Source: CALFVT01 sp039989855
GTDB taxonomy: Bacteria > Pseudomonadota > Alphaproteobacteria > Caulobacterales > Maricaulaceae
Direction of reading: 5' to 3'
Assembly (NCBI GenBank): GCA_039989855.1
Contig: JBDXGZ010000016.1
Coordinates: 1-64,000 of the forward strand
Length of the DNA: 64,000 nt
The notes beneath the pieces were generated by a model. That model searched no databases, had not been told where the DNA came from, and saw nothing but the letters and a program-made list of their open reading frames with translations. The translations under genes and the position numbers were made by a program. This document shows, piece by piece, positions 18,540 to 26,794 of the stretch (positions are counted from its first letter, which is position 1; each line of letters starts with the position of its first letter).

Positions 18540-19569
18540 GCCCTGTTCTCACATGATTAATTACCGCGTGAACATTCGCTATCTTCACATCTGGCGTCAC
18601 CCCATGTCCTAGATTAAAAATATGCGGTCCTTTGATATCAACCAAGACGCGGTCAACAGCTTGCCGTAATACATCTCCACCTATACGGAGTGCCAATGGA
18701 TCAAGATTACCTTGAAGACAGCGATTATCCCCAATCATCTGACGCGCTTCACTAATGGAGACATCCGTTCCCAAGGCGAGCGCTTGACTATCAATTTGCT
18801 GCGCAAAGCTTTTAAGATTTAACCCACATCCACGCGGAAAGGCTATAATCGGAACATTAATGCCTGCCTCACGGATCAGTTTAATCATAAGCTGAGTTGG
18901 CTTAATCACAAGACGTTCAAACATAAAAGGGGATAAATTCTCAGCCCAACTTTCAAATATCTTTAAAACTTGCGCCCCAGCGCGCGCTTGCGCAATCATA
19001 TAATCAGCACTAGATCGTGCTAAAATCTCTAACAGCCTATCCATATCTTCCGGATTTTCATAAGCAAACCGTTTAGCTATCTCTTTCTTGGGGCTGCCTT
19101 GCCCTTCAATCATATAAGTCGCAACCGTCCAAGCACCGCCGCAAAAGCCAACAAGTGTCGTCTCATCAGGCATATTCTCGCGGACACGTCTAACTGTTTC
19201 ATAAATCGGAGACAGCCTATCACTAGACCCTGATAATTCTAATTTAGCAATATCAGTCACCTCTATTGGATCCAATTGAGGGCCTTTGCCTTTGATAAAG
19301 TCAACGTGTCGTCCGAGAGCTAATGGAATCAGTAAAATATCAGCGAATAAAATAGCCCCGTCCATACCATAACGCTCGATAGGCTGAAGTGTTACTTTAG
19401 AAGCTTTTTCAGGCGATAAACAAAAATCAACGAAATTTTTAGTTGTCTGTCGAACCTCCATATATTCAGGAAGATGTCGCCCAGCTTGCCTCATCATCCA
19501 GATTGGAGGATTTTGACTCGTTTTTCCTGATAAGGCTTGAAGGATAGGTTGTGAGTGATCTTGAGGCAT
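18523..19569 (-). CDS. hemE: Uroporphyrinogen decarboxylase
   Basis: A 348-residue enzyme that converts uroporphyrinogen III to coproporphyrinogen III. The first signature, PPIWMMRQAGRHLPEY, carries the substrate-binding arginines. The second signature is GFCGGAWTVATYMIEG, and the catalytic aspartate lies in FADILLIPLALG. ATG 19569 is preferred over the TTG four codons upstream because the protein then starts at the usual place; neither has a clear Shine-Dalgarno. Its upstream region is the AT-rich putative replication origin, the classical hemE-proximal location in Caulobacter and Rickettsia. Confidence 0.97.
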   Translation of the reverse strand: MPQDHSQPILQALSGKTSQNPPIWMMRQAGRHLPEYMEVRQTTKNFVDFCLSPEKASKVTLQPIERYGMDGAILFADILLIPLALGRHVDFIKGKGPQLDPIEVTDIAKLELSGSSDRLSPIYETVRRVRENMPDETTLVGFCGGAWTVATYMIEGQGSPKKEIAKRFAYENPEDMDRLLEILARSSADYMIAQARAGAQVLKIFESWAENLSPFMFERLVIKPTQLMIKLIREAGINVPIIAFPRGCGLNLKSFAQQIDSQALALGTDVSISEARQMIGDNRCLQGNLDPLALRIGGDVLRQAVDRVLVDIKGPHIFNLGHGVTPDVKIANVHAVINHVRTGHGDYV

Positions 19570-19633
19570 AGATTTAGTCAATTTATTTATAAAAAGTGGA
19601 TGTGTTAGTAGGTCTTGTGAGTCATGTGTAAAA

Positions 19634-19648
19634 TTAATATTATTTTAA
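19634..19648. promoter_or_regulatory. Candidate CtrA box in oriC
   Basis: TTAA, seven bases, TTAA matches the core of the Caulobacter CtrA-binding consensus (TTAA-N7-TTAAC), with G instead of the final C. In Caulobacter, CtrA silences the origin through such boxes. In DNA this AT-rich a match can arise by chance, so the call is tentative. Confidence 0.35.
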
Positions 19649-19913
19649 GATATATTAAAAAAGAGTGAATATATACAGTTTTATAATTATTGAGCTAAAC
19701 TGTTTTATTTATTAACGGATTGTGAATAAAGATATTAAGATACTTATCTCATTAGTTTTTTTACACGTTAAAACGTGTGGATAGAAATAGAATAAAATTT
19801 AATCCCCATTGATACTATAATAAAAAATTTTAACGTTACTGTCGTGTATAAAGCACTAATAACTCATGGGTTGTTTTTTATAATACGACCGAGCTAAAAT
19901 TTATCTGATTATA

Positions 19914-19932
19914 TGTGGATGAATGTGGATAA
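19914..19932 (+). other. Pair of DnaA boxes in direct repeat
   Basis: TGTGGATGA at 19914-19922 and TGTGGATAA at 19924-19932 are two adjacent DnaA-box matches in the same orientation, one base apart, 21 bases before the ppsR start. The second is identical to the consensus (complement TTATCCACA). The pair is the best-defined initiator-binding element of the putative origin. Confidence 0.8.
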
Positions 19933-19952
19933 GTGCGGCATAAGAAAATTAT

Positions 19953-20777
19953 ATGACAAGACCTATATCTATATATTTTCATGTGCATTTAGTCTCAGAT
20001 TCTACGGGAGATACACTCGTTGGAACAATGAAGGCGGCTTGCGCACAATTTGCTAATGCAACACCGCTAGAACACTTACATTCTTTGATCCGTTCTAAAA
20101 CAGATATGGACCGTGTCTTAAACATAATAGAAAATAAACCGGGTGTTGTACTTTATACCTTGTTAAATATAGACCGTCGCAAAATGCTTGAAGACCACTG
20201 CACTAAATTAGGTGTACCAGCTATATCAATTCTTGATCCCTCTTTAGCTATGCTGGGTCGATATCTTGGAGCGTCTATTACAAGTGAAATTGGTGCTCAA
20301 AGAACGCTAAATCAGGATTATTATAAACGCATTGATGCTTTAGATTATGCGATGGCCCATGATGATGGACAAAATATGCAGGGATTAGAAAAAGCTGATA
20401 TTGTGCTCTTGGGTATTAGTCGAACCTCAAAAACACCAACATGTATATATCTAGCAAATCGTGGCTATAAAGCCGGAAACATCCCTTTGGTGCCTGGAGC
20501 ACCTCTGCCAGATTTTTTAAAGAGCTTCACAAAACCTTTTATTGTGGGATTAACGGCCTCTCCGTCTCGAATTGTTGAAATTCGAGAAAAGAGACTAGAA
20601 AACTTATTACAAGGATCAACATCATATACAAATCAGGCAGACGTGCGCTCTGAAATGCAATTAGCGAAGCGCATGTTTATTAAACAAGGCTATCCTGTGG
20701 TTGATGTAACACGGCGTTCTATTGAAGAAACGGCGGCTAAAATCATCAAATTATATATGCAAAGAAAAAAGATATGA
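19953..20777 (+). CDS. ppsR: Pyruvate, phosphate dikinase regulatory protein (DUF299)
   Basis: A 274-residue member of the PPDK/PEP-synthase regulator family, bifunctional serine/threonine kinases and pyrophosphorylases that switch PEP-forming enzymes on and off. The start HVHLVSDSTGDT and the nucleotide-binding loop GISRTSKTPTCIYLANRG are diagnostic, as is VGLTASPSRI. It is the first gene right of the putative origin and begins an operon ppsR-maf-aroE-coaE-dnaQ with four-base overlaps at most junctions. This is the same order as next to the Caulobacter origin. Confidence 0.93.
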   Translation: MTRPISIYFHVHLVSDSTGDTLVGTMKAACAQFANATPLEHLHSLIRSKTDMDRVLNIIENKPGVVLYTLLNIDRRKMLEDHCTKLGVPAISILDPSLAMLGRYLGASITSEIGAQRTLNQDYYKRIDALDYAMAHDDGQNMQGLEKADIVLLGISRTSKTPTCIYLANRGYKAGNIPLVPGAPLPDFLKSFTKPFIVGLTASPSRIVEIREKRLENLLQGSTSYTNQADVRSEMQLAKRMFIKQGYPVVDVTRRSIEETAAKIIKLYMQRKKI

Positions 20778-21370
20778 CCTTAGCCATTACCTTAGCCTCT
20801 GGTAGTCAAATACGACGACAGATATTAGATGGGGCGGGGCTGACTTATGACGTCAAGACATCATTGGTGGACGAAACCACAATTAAAAAATCTATGATAG
20901 AAATGGGCGCCCCGCCACGCGATATTGCTGACGCTCTTGCTGAGGCTAAAGCGATTAAAGTCAGTCGCGATAAAGAAGGCCTCGTGATAGGCGCAGACCA
21001 AATTATGGTTATGGACAACCTCATTTATGATAAACCGAAAACTATGGCAGAGGCCCGCGCCCGGCTTTTGTCTATGCGCGGCAAGCCTCATTATCTGATA
21101 GGGGCGGTCGTTATATGTGACGCGGGGCAAGCTGTCTGGCGTCATGCTTCTAAAACGACACTTCATGTCCGTGATTTCTCAGAAAATTTTCTTGATGATT
21201 ACTTAAACCAAGAGGGTGAAGATATTTTATCCACTGTTGGGGCTTATAAATTTGAGGGACGAGGAGCTCAGCTTTTTTCTAAAGTAGAGGGTGACTTCTT
21301 TTCTATATTAGGTTTATCCTTACTACCTGTTTTGGATTATTTGAGAGTAAGAGGTGTTTTGGAAAAATGA
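20774..21370 (+). CDS. maf: Maf-family nucleoside triphosphate pyrophosphatase
   Basis: A 198-residue house-cleaning pyrophosphatase of the Maf family, which hydrolyses modified or non-canonical NTPs to monophosphates. Visible family features are the LASGSQIRR N-terminus, the GADQIM catalytic Asp region, the KPKTMAEARARLLSMRGK helix and STVGAYKFEGRGAQLF. The start overlaps the ppsR stop and the stop overlaps the aroE start in ATGA. Which nucleotide it prefers cannot be told from sequence. Confidence 0.92.
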   Translation: MTLAITLASGSQIRRQILDGAGLTYDVKTSLVDETTIKKSMIEMGAPPRDIADALAEAKAIKVSRDKEGLVIGADQIMVMDNLIYDKPKTMAEARARLLSMRGKPHYLIGAVVICDAGQAVWRHASKTTLHVRDFSENFLDDYLNQEGEDILSTVGAYKFEGRGAQLFSKVEGDFFSILGLSLLPVLDYLRVRGVLEK

Positions 21371-22218
21371 GCACTCCAGTTCATAAAATTGCAGGTGTTT
21401 GTGGTTGGCCAATTCATCATTCACTATCACCTGTACTTCATCAGTTTTGGTTAAATAAAATGAACATCAAAGGTGGATACATTCCTTTTGCCGTTCATCC
21501 AGATGAAGCGATTGATGCTTTCCAATCACTCAAATCAATGAGCATTCAAGGGGTTAACGTAACAGCGCCCTTGAAGTTGAAAGCTTTTATGGCAGCTGAT
21601 GACCATACGTCAGCCGCAAGAAAACTGGGTGTTGCGAATTGTCTTTATAAAAGAAAAGGTCAATTGATTGCGCATAATACTGACCTTGAAGGCTTTATAT
21701 CACCTTTATTAAAAAACCTCGATGAGACATTCATAAAAACAAATCCAGCCATAATATTTGGAGCAGGTGGAGCCGCAAAAGCTTGTCTCGGCGCTTTGTT
21801 GGATTTAGGCGTTCCAGAAATAAGACTATGCTCACGAAAGAATATACCATCAGCTAAAATTGTTGAGACAATTAATTTACCCAACGTCTATAATGTTAAT
21901 TGGGATCATCGCCACAATAGCATAAAAACAGCAGGCCTTATTATTAATGCAACAACGGCAGGTATGCACGGCCGCTCAGCTTTAGATATCGATTTATCTG
22001 TTAGTCGCTTAGACGCTTTTATTTATGACCTTGTTTATACCCCGATGGTGACGCCATTGATTGAACAAGCAATGATACATAATCGTTCTTATTTGGGAGG
22101 GCTTGATATGTTAATTGAACAAGCAAGGCCTTCGTTTGAGATATTTTTTAATGAACGCCCCAAAGTTGATTATAACCCTAGAGCTTTATTAATGGCTCAG
22201 CTTGGTGAAGAGGTGTGA
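21367..22218 (+). CDS. aroE: Shikimate dehydrogenase
   Basis: A 283-residue NADP-dependent enzyme reducing 3-dehydroshikimate to shikimate in aromatic amino acid synthesis. The N-terminal substrate domain has HSLSPVLHQFW and NVTAPLKLKAF with the catalytic lysine. The partner aspartate is in HNTDLEGF, and the nucleotide-binding loop is FGAGGAAKAC. The C-terminal GLDMLIEQA is also typical. It overlaps maf and coaE by four bases. Confidence 0.95.
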   Translation: MSTPVHKIAGVCGWPIHHSLSPVLHQFWLNKMNIKGGYIPFAVHPDEAIDAFQSLKSMSIQGVNVTAPLKLKAFMAADDHTSAARKLGVANCLYKRKGQLIAHNTDLEGFISPLLKNLDETFIKTNPAIIFGAGGAAKACLGALLDLGVPEIRLCSRKNIPSAKIVETINLPNVYNVNWDHRHNSIKTAGLIINATTAGMHGRSALDIDLSVSRLDAFIYDLVYTPMVTPLIEQAMIHNRSYLGGLDMLIEQARPSFEIFFNERPKVDYNPRALLMAQLGEEV

Positions 22219-22808
22219 TAATTATTGGCTTAACAGGCTCTATTGGAATGGGAAAAACGACAACCGCCCATATGTTTAGAGAGTTAGGCTGTCCCGTATT
22301 TGACGCGGACGCGGTTGTTCATAATTTATATAGTGCGGGTGGACGGGCCGTACCTTTGATTAAAGCTGTATTTCCTGATGCGGTTAAAGACGGAGCTATT
22401 GACCGATCCGTTTTAGGCCAACACATGAGGCGTGACCCACTAAATTTGCAAGTATTAGAAAGCTTTATTCATCCGATGGTGGCCGAGGACCGGAAAGAGT
22501 TTATACAAAAAGCGCGAGATAATAATAATTCTATTATTGTTTTTGATGTGCCACTTTTATTTGAAACAGGCGGTGATAAAAATGTTGATATTGTCGTTGT
22601 TGTCACGGCGCCTGCTGATATTCAGAGAGAGCGTGTCTTATCGCGCGCGGGCATAAATGAGGCGCTGTTTGAAAAACTATTATTGCGGCAAATGCCAGAT
22701 CAAGAAAAACGTCGCCGCGCAGATTACCTAATTTATACAGATAAGGGACTGGATTTTGCACGCGAACAGGTACAAAAAATACTTACAACTATTCAAGTAA
22801 ATAAGTGA
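22215..22808 (+). CDS. coaE: Dephospho-CoA kinase
   Basis: A 197-residue P-loop kinase that phosphorylates dephospho-CoA in the last step of coenzyme A synthesis. The P-loop is GLTGSIGMGKTT, followed by FDADAVVH, the substrate motif FIHPMV and VPLLFETGG. It starts at GTG 22215, overlapping the aroE stop in GTGA. It lies eight bases before dnaQ on the same strand. Confidence 0.95.
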   Translation: MIIIGLTGSIGMGKTTTAHMFRELGCPVFDADAVVHNLYSAGGRAVPLIKAVFPDAVKDGAIDRSVLGQHMRRDPLNLQVLESFIHPMVAEDRKEFIQKARDNNNSIIVFDVPLLFETGGDKNVDIVVVVTAPADIQRERVLSRAGINEALFEKLLLRQMPDQEKRRRADYLIYTDKGLDFAREQVQKILTTIQVNK

Positions 22809-22815
22809 GACTTTT

Positions 22816-23529
22816 GTGAGCGGCGTACGCGAAATTGTTTTTGATACGGAAACGACGGGCTTTGATGCAAAGGGCGACGACCGCATAACAGAGATTGGTT
22901 GTATTGAAATTATTGATCTCTTGCCAACAGGTGAAAGCTTTCATGCTTATCTTGATCCGCAAAGAGATATTCCTGAAAGAGTTACAGAGATTACGGGGCT
23001 GACGCGAGAGTTTCTCGATGGGAAACCTCTATTTAAAGATGTCGCGCGAGACTTTCTCAACTTTATAGGTGATAGCACACTTATTGCCCATAATGCAGAC
23101 TTTGACCGTGGTTTTGTCAATGCATCCCTAATACGCGCGGGATATGATCCAATTCCAACACCGCGGTTTAAAGATACTTTACGTATGGCTCGGGCAAAAT
23201 TTCCAGGCTCTCCAGCTTCATTGGATGCTTTATGTAAGCGGTTTGATATTTCACTGACAAGTCGTGATAAGCATGGGGCGATTATCGATTCAGAATTATT
23301 GGCGCAAGTCTATCTTGAACTTAACGGCGGGCGAGCACGGAGTTTGGGGTTAAACGCAAACAATACAAAACAAGTTGAAACGGTTTTAAAGAGCGTTGCT
23401 CGGTCTCGGCCTAATAAATTAGAACCGCGCCTAACTGAGCTTGAAAAAGAGCAACATGAAAAATTTATTGCTGATCTTGGTGATGATATGATGTGGAACA
23501 AACACTGGTCTCGGCAAAACCAAAGCTAA
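22816..23529 (+). CDS. dnaQ: DNA polymerase III epsilon subunit (proofreading exonuclease)
   Basis: A 237-residue DEDDh exonuclease. Exo I is FDTETTGFD, Exo II is HNADFDRGFV and Exo III is HGAIIDSELLAQVY, giving all catalytic acids and the histidine. The C-terminal region after about residue 180 is the tail that tethers epsilon to the polymerase alpha subunit. It starts at GTG 22816. A strong inverted repeat follows its stop, so the operon that starts at ppsR probably ends here. Confidence 0.95.
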   Translation: MSGVREIVFDTETTGFDAKGDDRITEIGCIEIIDLLPTGESFHAYLDPQRDIPERVTEITGLTREFLDGKPLFKDVARDFLNFIGDSTLIAHNADFDRGFVNASLIRAGYDPIPTPRFKDTLRMARAKFPGSPASLDALCKRFDISLTSRDKHGAIIDSELLAQVYLELNGGRARSLGLNANNTKQVETVLKSVARSRPNKLEPRLTELEKEQHEKFIADLGDDMMWNKHWSRQNQS

Positions 23530-23546
23530 AACCCAACACTTCAATT

Positions 23547-23584
23547 ATATTGCAACAACAAAGATTTATTCATTGTTGCAATAT
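23547..23584. terminator. Bidirectional terminator-like hairpin between dnaQ and secB
   Basis: A perfect 12-base inverted repeat, ATATTGCAACAA (23547-23558) and TTGTTGCAATAT (23573-23584), with a 14-base loop. T-rich bases follow on the plus strand, and an A/T-rich flank lies on the other side. It sits between two convergent genes, so it can stop transcription from both. Confidence 0.75.
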
Positions 23585-23635
23585 TTTATGTCGTAAAGGC
23601 TGATGGTTACTCAGCCAATGAATGTTTACGTGTAA

Positions 23636-24130
23636 CTAAGCGTTGTCAGTTTCTTCTTCTGCACGACGACGAAGTTCTTCACGGAACATGCCCACAAAAT
23701 CCGGCGGCTCAAGCATGATAGGTGGGAAGCCGCCATTTTGAGTCATTTCAGCCATGATTTGCCGCGCAAATGGGAAGAGTAGGCGAGGGCACTCAATTAG
23801 AATAAGAGGTTGAATTTCTTCAACATTAGCGCCTTTGAATGCAAACAGCCCTGCATATTCTAATTCAGCAATAAAGGCGATTTGATCGCCACGTTTGGCA
23901 TTCGCGCGAAGCATAAGAACAACTTCGACCGTATCATCTGTCAACATTTGACGGCCGATTTCAATATTTATGTTTATCGCTGGCGCGTCTAGTCCTGTGC
24001 GGAGGCTTTCTGGTGCATTCGGGTTTTCAAAACTTGCATCTTTTGTATATTGAGCAAGAATTTGAAGCATTGGACCTTGTTCATGGTCGGCGGCTTCGCC
24101 GTTTGCTTTTTCTGGTGTATCTTCAGCCAT
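23636..24130 (-). CDS. secB: Protein-export chaperone SecB
   Basis: A 164-residue cytoplasmic chaperone that keeps precursors unfolded and delivers them to SecA. The sequence has the SecB pattern: QILAQYTKDASFENPN, LRANAKRGDQIAFIAELEYAGLF, and the late CPRLLFPFARQIMAEMTQNGGFPPIMLEPPDF. A short acidic C-terminal tail follows. It is convergent with dnaQ and divergent from the Tim44-like gene, as in Caulobacter relatives. Confidence 0.96.
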   Translation of the reverse strand: MAEDTPEKANGEAADHEQGPMLQILAQYTKDASFENPNAPESLRTGLDAPAININIEIGRQMLTDDTVEVVLMLRANAKRGDQIAFIAELEYAGLFAFKGANVEEIQPLILIECPRLLFPFARQIMAEMTQNGGFPPIMLEPPDFVGMFREELRRRAEEETDNA

Positions 24131-24308
24131 GAGATCTCCCTTTAAGGTATGGCATATTATATTTTATCTGCGGCTAACATGACAGCAGCTTAGGCACAAG
24201 ATGGTGAGTATAAATCTTTCATCAAGGGTATGTTGTTATTTTTACTTCCCCCAGCGAATTAGCTGAGTATATAGAGTGTCGACTCACTTTAGTCTTTAAG
24301 GAAATTGC

Positions 24309-24977
24309 ATGTTCGAGGTTATATTATACGCAGCGATCGCAACTATAATCTGCGTTATGCTTTATTCTGTTTTAGGTAAAGATGTTGGCAAGGGATCTGA
24401 CTCAGCCATTAACCCAGACGATTTCATGAATAAAGTTAAACCCCAAGACCGCCCAGCGTTTGTAGAGCCCATCAATGAGGATATGTCGCCCTCTATGTTG
24501 TCACCGCTTTTGAAGCGCGACCCAAACTTTTCTAAGCGTGATTTCGTTGAAGGCGCGCGTACAGCTTACCCGATGATTTTAGAGGCTTTCGCAGATGGTG
24601 ACCGCGACGTGTTGAACTCATTATTATCGTCAGACGTCTATGAGCTTTATGAGCAAACCATATCAGAGCGCGAAGAGGCGAACCAAAAACAAATTACTGA
24701 TTTAGGGCGTTTGGTCGATACGCGTCTTGTTGCATGTGAGGTTGAAAAAAACAAAGCACTTCTCTCTGTTGAATATGAAGCCGATATTGCGTCAGCTGTT
24801 TTAAATGAAGCAGGAGAAACTATATTAGGCGATCCAGATATGTTGGCGCGTGTCAAAGAAATCTGGATGTTTGAAAAAGATTTAAAGTCATCTGATCCCA
24901 CATGGCGTTTGGTCGATGTCGCTCCGTCGACCGGGGATGACCTTGCCGCAGACCCAACACCAGATACACAAAAATAA
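24309..24977 (+). CDS. Tim44-like domain membrane protein
   Basis: A 222-residue protein with one N-terminal transmembrane helix (about residues 2-20) and a C-terminal Tim44-like domain (about 75-215), with FVEGARTAYPMILEAFADGD and the acidic beta-sheet core. Bacterial Tim44-like (TimA) proteins lie next to secB and mltA in alphaproteobacteria and are thought to be relatives of the mitochondrial import factor. Their bacterial role is not settled. AAGGA lies six bases before ATG 24309. It is followed by mltA after nine bases. Confidence 0.88.
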   Translation: MFEVILYAAIATIICVMLYSVLGKDVGKGSDSAINPDDFMNKVKPQDRPAFVEPINEDMSPSMLSPLLKRDPNFSKRDFVEGARTAYPMILEAFADGDRDVLNSLLSSDVYELYEQTISEREEANQKQITDLGRLVDTRLVACEVEKNKALLSVEYEADIASAVLNEAGETILGDPDMLARVKEIWMFEKDLKSSDPTWRLVDVAPSTGDDLAADPTPDTQK

Positions 24978-24986
24978 AGATTATTT

Positions 24987-26279
24987 ATGGCTGGTCTTAG
25001 ACCTCAATATTTGGGCGCTGTTTGCTTGGGATTTTTGCTGTCTGCGTGTCAGACCACTCCGCAGCCGACCGAGGGTAGGTCGCGACCGATAGTGGTTCAA
25101 ACAGAAGACGGCTTGACGGAAAATACTGAGGACCGAGTCTTTGCACCTCAAACAGAAACGCCTGATCGCTCTGAGCCGATATATGAAGAAAGAGACAGAA
25201 TTGTCTTCGATCGCTCGACCATAGAGTCGTCACCAGATACAAATTTCGAGGTCACTTTTTCAGACTATCTACCAGGTTGGGATGATGCTGATTTTCGTGC
25301 GACGTTAATATCATTTTCCCGAAATTGCTCTGTTTGGGATAAGCGCGATTCCGATAAGGTTTTAATGAAAACCATGCCTGAATTTGGTCAATATAAAGAT
25401 TGGCAAATTCTTTGCGCCGTTATGCCGTCTGTTCCGAATGATGCAGAGACGGCAAAAGAGTTTTTTGAAAGCTACTTTTTACCGGCGAACCTATTGTCGA
25501 ATGATAAGTTAGAGGGGCTTTTGACGGGGTATTATGAACCAGAAATTGAAGTTCGATCGAGGATAGACGGTGAATTTTCAGAACCAATTTTACAAAGACC
25601 TGAAGATGATGACCTTAAAAATATGTCGCGCGCGGATATTTATAAAAACCAAATTGATTACAAGGTTCTAGCCTACGGCCGACCTATAGATGTATTTTTC
25701 ATGCAGGTTCAAGGATCAGGTCGCCTTCGTTTTAAGGACGGCGAAATACAACGGGCTGCATATGGCGGCCATAATGGACATAAATATAAATCCATCGGCA
25801 GCGTATTAATCAGACGCAGAGAGATGACGCGTGATGAGGCCTCTAAACAATCTATCGAAAATTGGATGGCGAATGCTGGCAGCATAGCATCGCGGGAATT
25901 GATGGAAGAAAATGAGCGCTATATTTATTTTGGCCTTGAAGAGGTTGATTCAGATGAAGGCCCCAAAGGCTCTTTTACTGTTCCTTTAACATCGATGGCC
26001 TCTATGGCGATCGACCCAAAAGCAAGACCTTATGGGGTTCCCGTTTGGCTTCAAACAACTCTTCCGCAGCATTCAGGTGATTTTGTTGGGTCGCCGCAAA
26101 GCTTGCTAGTTATCGCTCAAGATTCTGGCACTGCGATTAAAGGTAAGGCCCGTGGGGATTTGTTCTTTGGTTCTGGTGACGAAGCAGGTGAGTTAGCTGG
26201 CGTTATGAAACATGACGTTACGATGACCCATCTTTTACCGCGCCATTTAGTTTTAGCTGAGCTGGGTGTTCAAAAGTGA
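24987..26279 (+). CDS. mltA: Membrane-bound lytic murein transglycosylase A
   Basis: A 430-residue lipoprotein (lipobox LLSAC) that cleaves peptidoglycan with formation of 1,6-anhydro-muramic acid. Its MltA core contains TGYYEPEIEV and, within the C-terminal 3D domain, VIAQDSGTAIKGKARGDLFFGSGDEAG, which holds the catalytic aspartate. A proline- and acid-rich linker follows the lipidated cysteine. It is in an operon with the Tim44-like gene upstream and the Smr gene downstream (four-base overlap). Confidence 0.95.
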   Translation: MAGLRPQYLGAVCLGFLLSACQTTPQPTEGRSRPIVVQTEDGLTENTEDRVFAPQTETPDRSEPIYEERDRIVFDRSTIESSPDTNFEVTFSDYLPGWDDADFRATLISFSRNCSVWDKRDSDKVLMKTMPEFGQYKDWQILCAVMPSVPNDAETAKEFFESYFLPANLLSNDKLEGLLTGYYEPEIEVRSRIDGEFSEPILQRPEDDDLKNMSRADIYKNQIDYKVLAYGRPIDVFFMQVQGSGRLRFKDGEIQRAAYGGHNGHKYKSIGSVLIRRREMTRDEASKQSIENWMANAGSIASRELMEENERYIYFGLEEVDSDEGPKGSFTVPLTSMASMAIDPKARPYGVPVWLQTTLPQHSGDFVGSPQSLLVIAQDSGTAIKGKARGDLFFGSGDEAGELAGVMKHDVTMTHLLPRHLVLAELGVQK

Positions 26280-26794
26280 AAAAGGGCGGGCGCGAATTAA
26301 CGGCTGAAGACCGCGCCATTTGGAAGCGCGTAACGCGGACGGTTACGCCGAAACCAGATTATGCTCAAAAACAAGAGAGCGTAGATTTTGCCAAAATGCT
26401 CCAAGCAAGAGGGCCTTATATGCGGGTTACACCGCAAGCTAGCTCGGTGAAATCACAAAGATACAAAACTGTTGAAGAGGCGCAAGACAAGCGTGTTCGG
26501 CGCGGGCGTGTCGACATAGAGCGGCGCATTGATCTGCATGATATGACCCGCGACCAAGCCAGACCCGCTTTGTTTAATGCCGTGCGCGCCGCCTATGCGC
26601 GGGGTGAAAAATGTCTATTGGTGATTACAGGAAAAGGGCTGCGTCTCAATGGGGTGCTACGTCAAACATTTCCAAATTGGATTAATGCCGACGAGATACG
26701 CCCAATGATTGCGTCCTACGCGCAATCCCATATTCGCCACGGCGGAACCGGCGCGTGGTATGTATTTTTGAAGCGAAAAACCGCTACAAAATAA
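26276..26794 (+). CDS. Smr-domain protein
   Basis: A 172-residue protein with a C-terminal Smr domain (about residues 80-172) related to the C-terminus of MutS2. It has the RIDLHDMT motif, VITGKGLR and HGGTGAWYV. Smr domains bind nucleic acid, and some are endonucleases that act on branched DNA or mRNA. The first 80 residues are charged and probably flexible. It starts at GTG 26276, overlapping the mltA stop in GTGA, and its stop overlaps the convergent hslU end. The conserved mltA-Smr-hslU neighbourhood supports the call. Confidence 0.9.
   Translation: MKKGGRELTAEDRAIWKRVTRTVTPKPDYAQKQESVDFAKMLQARGPYMRVTPQASSVKSQRYKTVEEAQDKRVRRGRVDIERRIDLHDMTRDQARPALFNAVRAAYARGEKCLLVITGKGLRLNGVLRQTFPNWINADEIRPMIASYAQSHIRHGGTGAWYVFLKRKTATK

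Larger units (their letters stand above)
19570..19952. other. Putative chromosomal replication origin (oriC)
   Basis: An unusually AT-rich 383-base gap between divergent hemE and ppsR, with no ORF. It contains a perfect DnaA box TGTGGATAA (19924-19932), one-mismatch boxes TGTGGATGA (19914-19922), TGTGGATAG (19776-19784) and TGTGAATAA (19721-19729), and long A/T tracts between 19620 and 19850 that could unwind. One GANTC site (19619-19623) could be methylated by CcrM. In Caulobacter and Rickettsia the origin lies next to hemE, and parABS is nearby, as here. The dnaA gene itself is not in the window. Confidence 0.82.
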
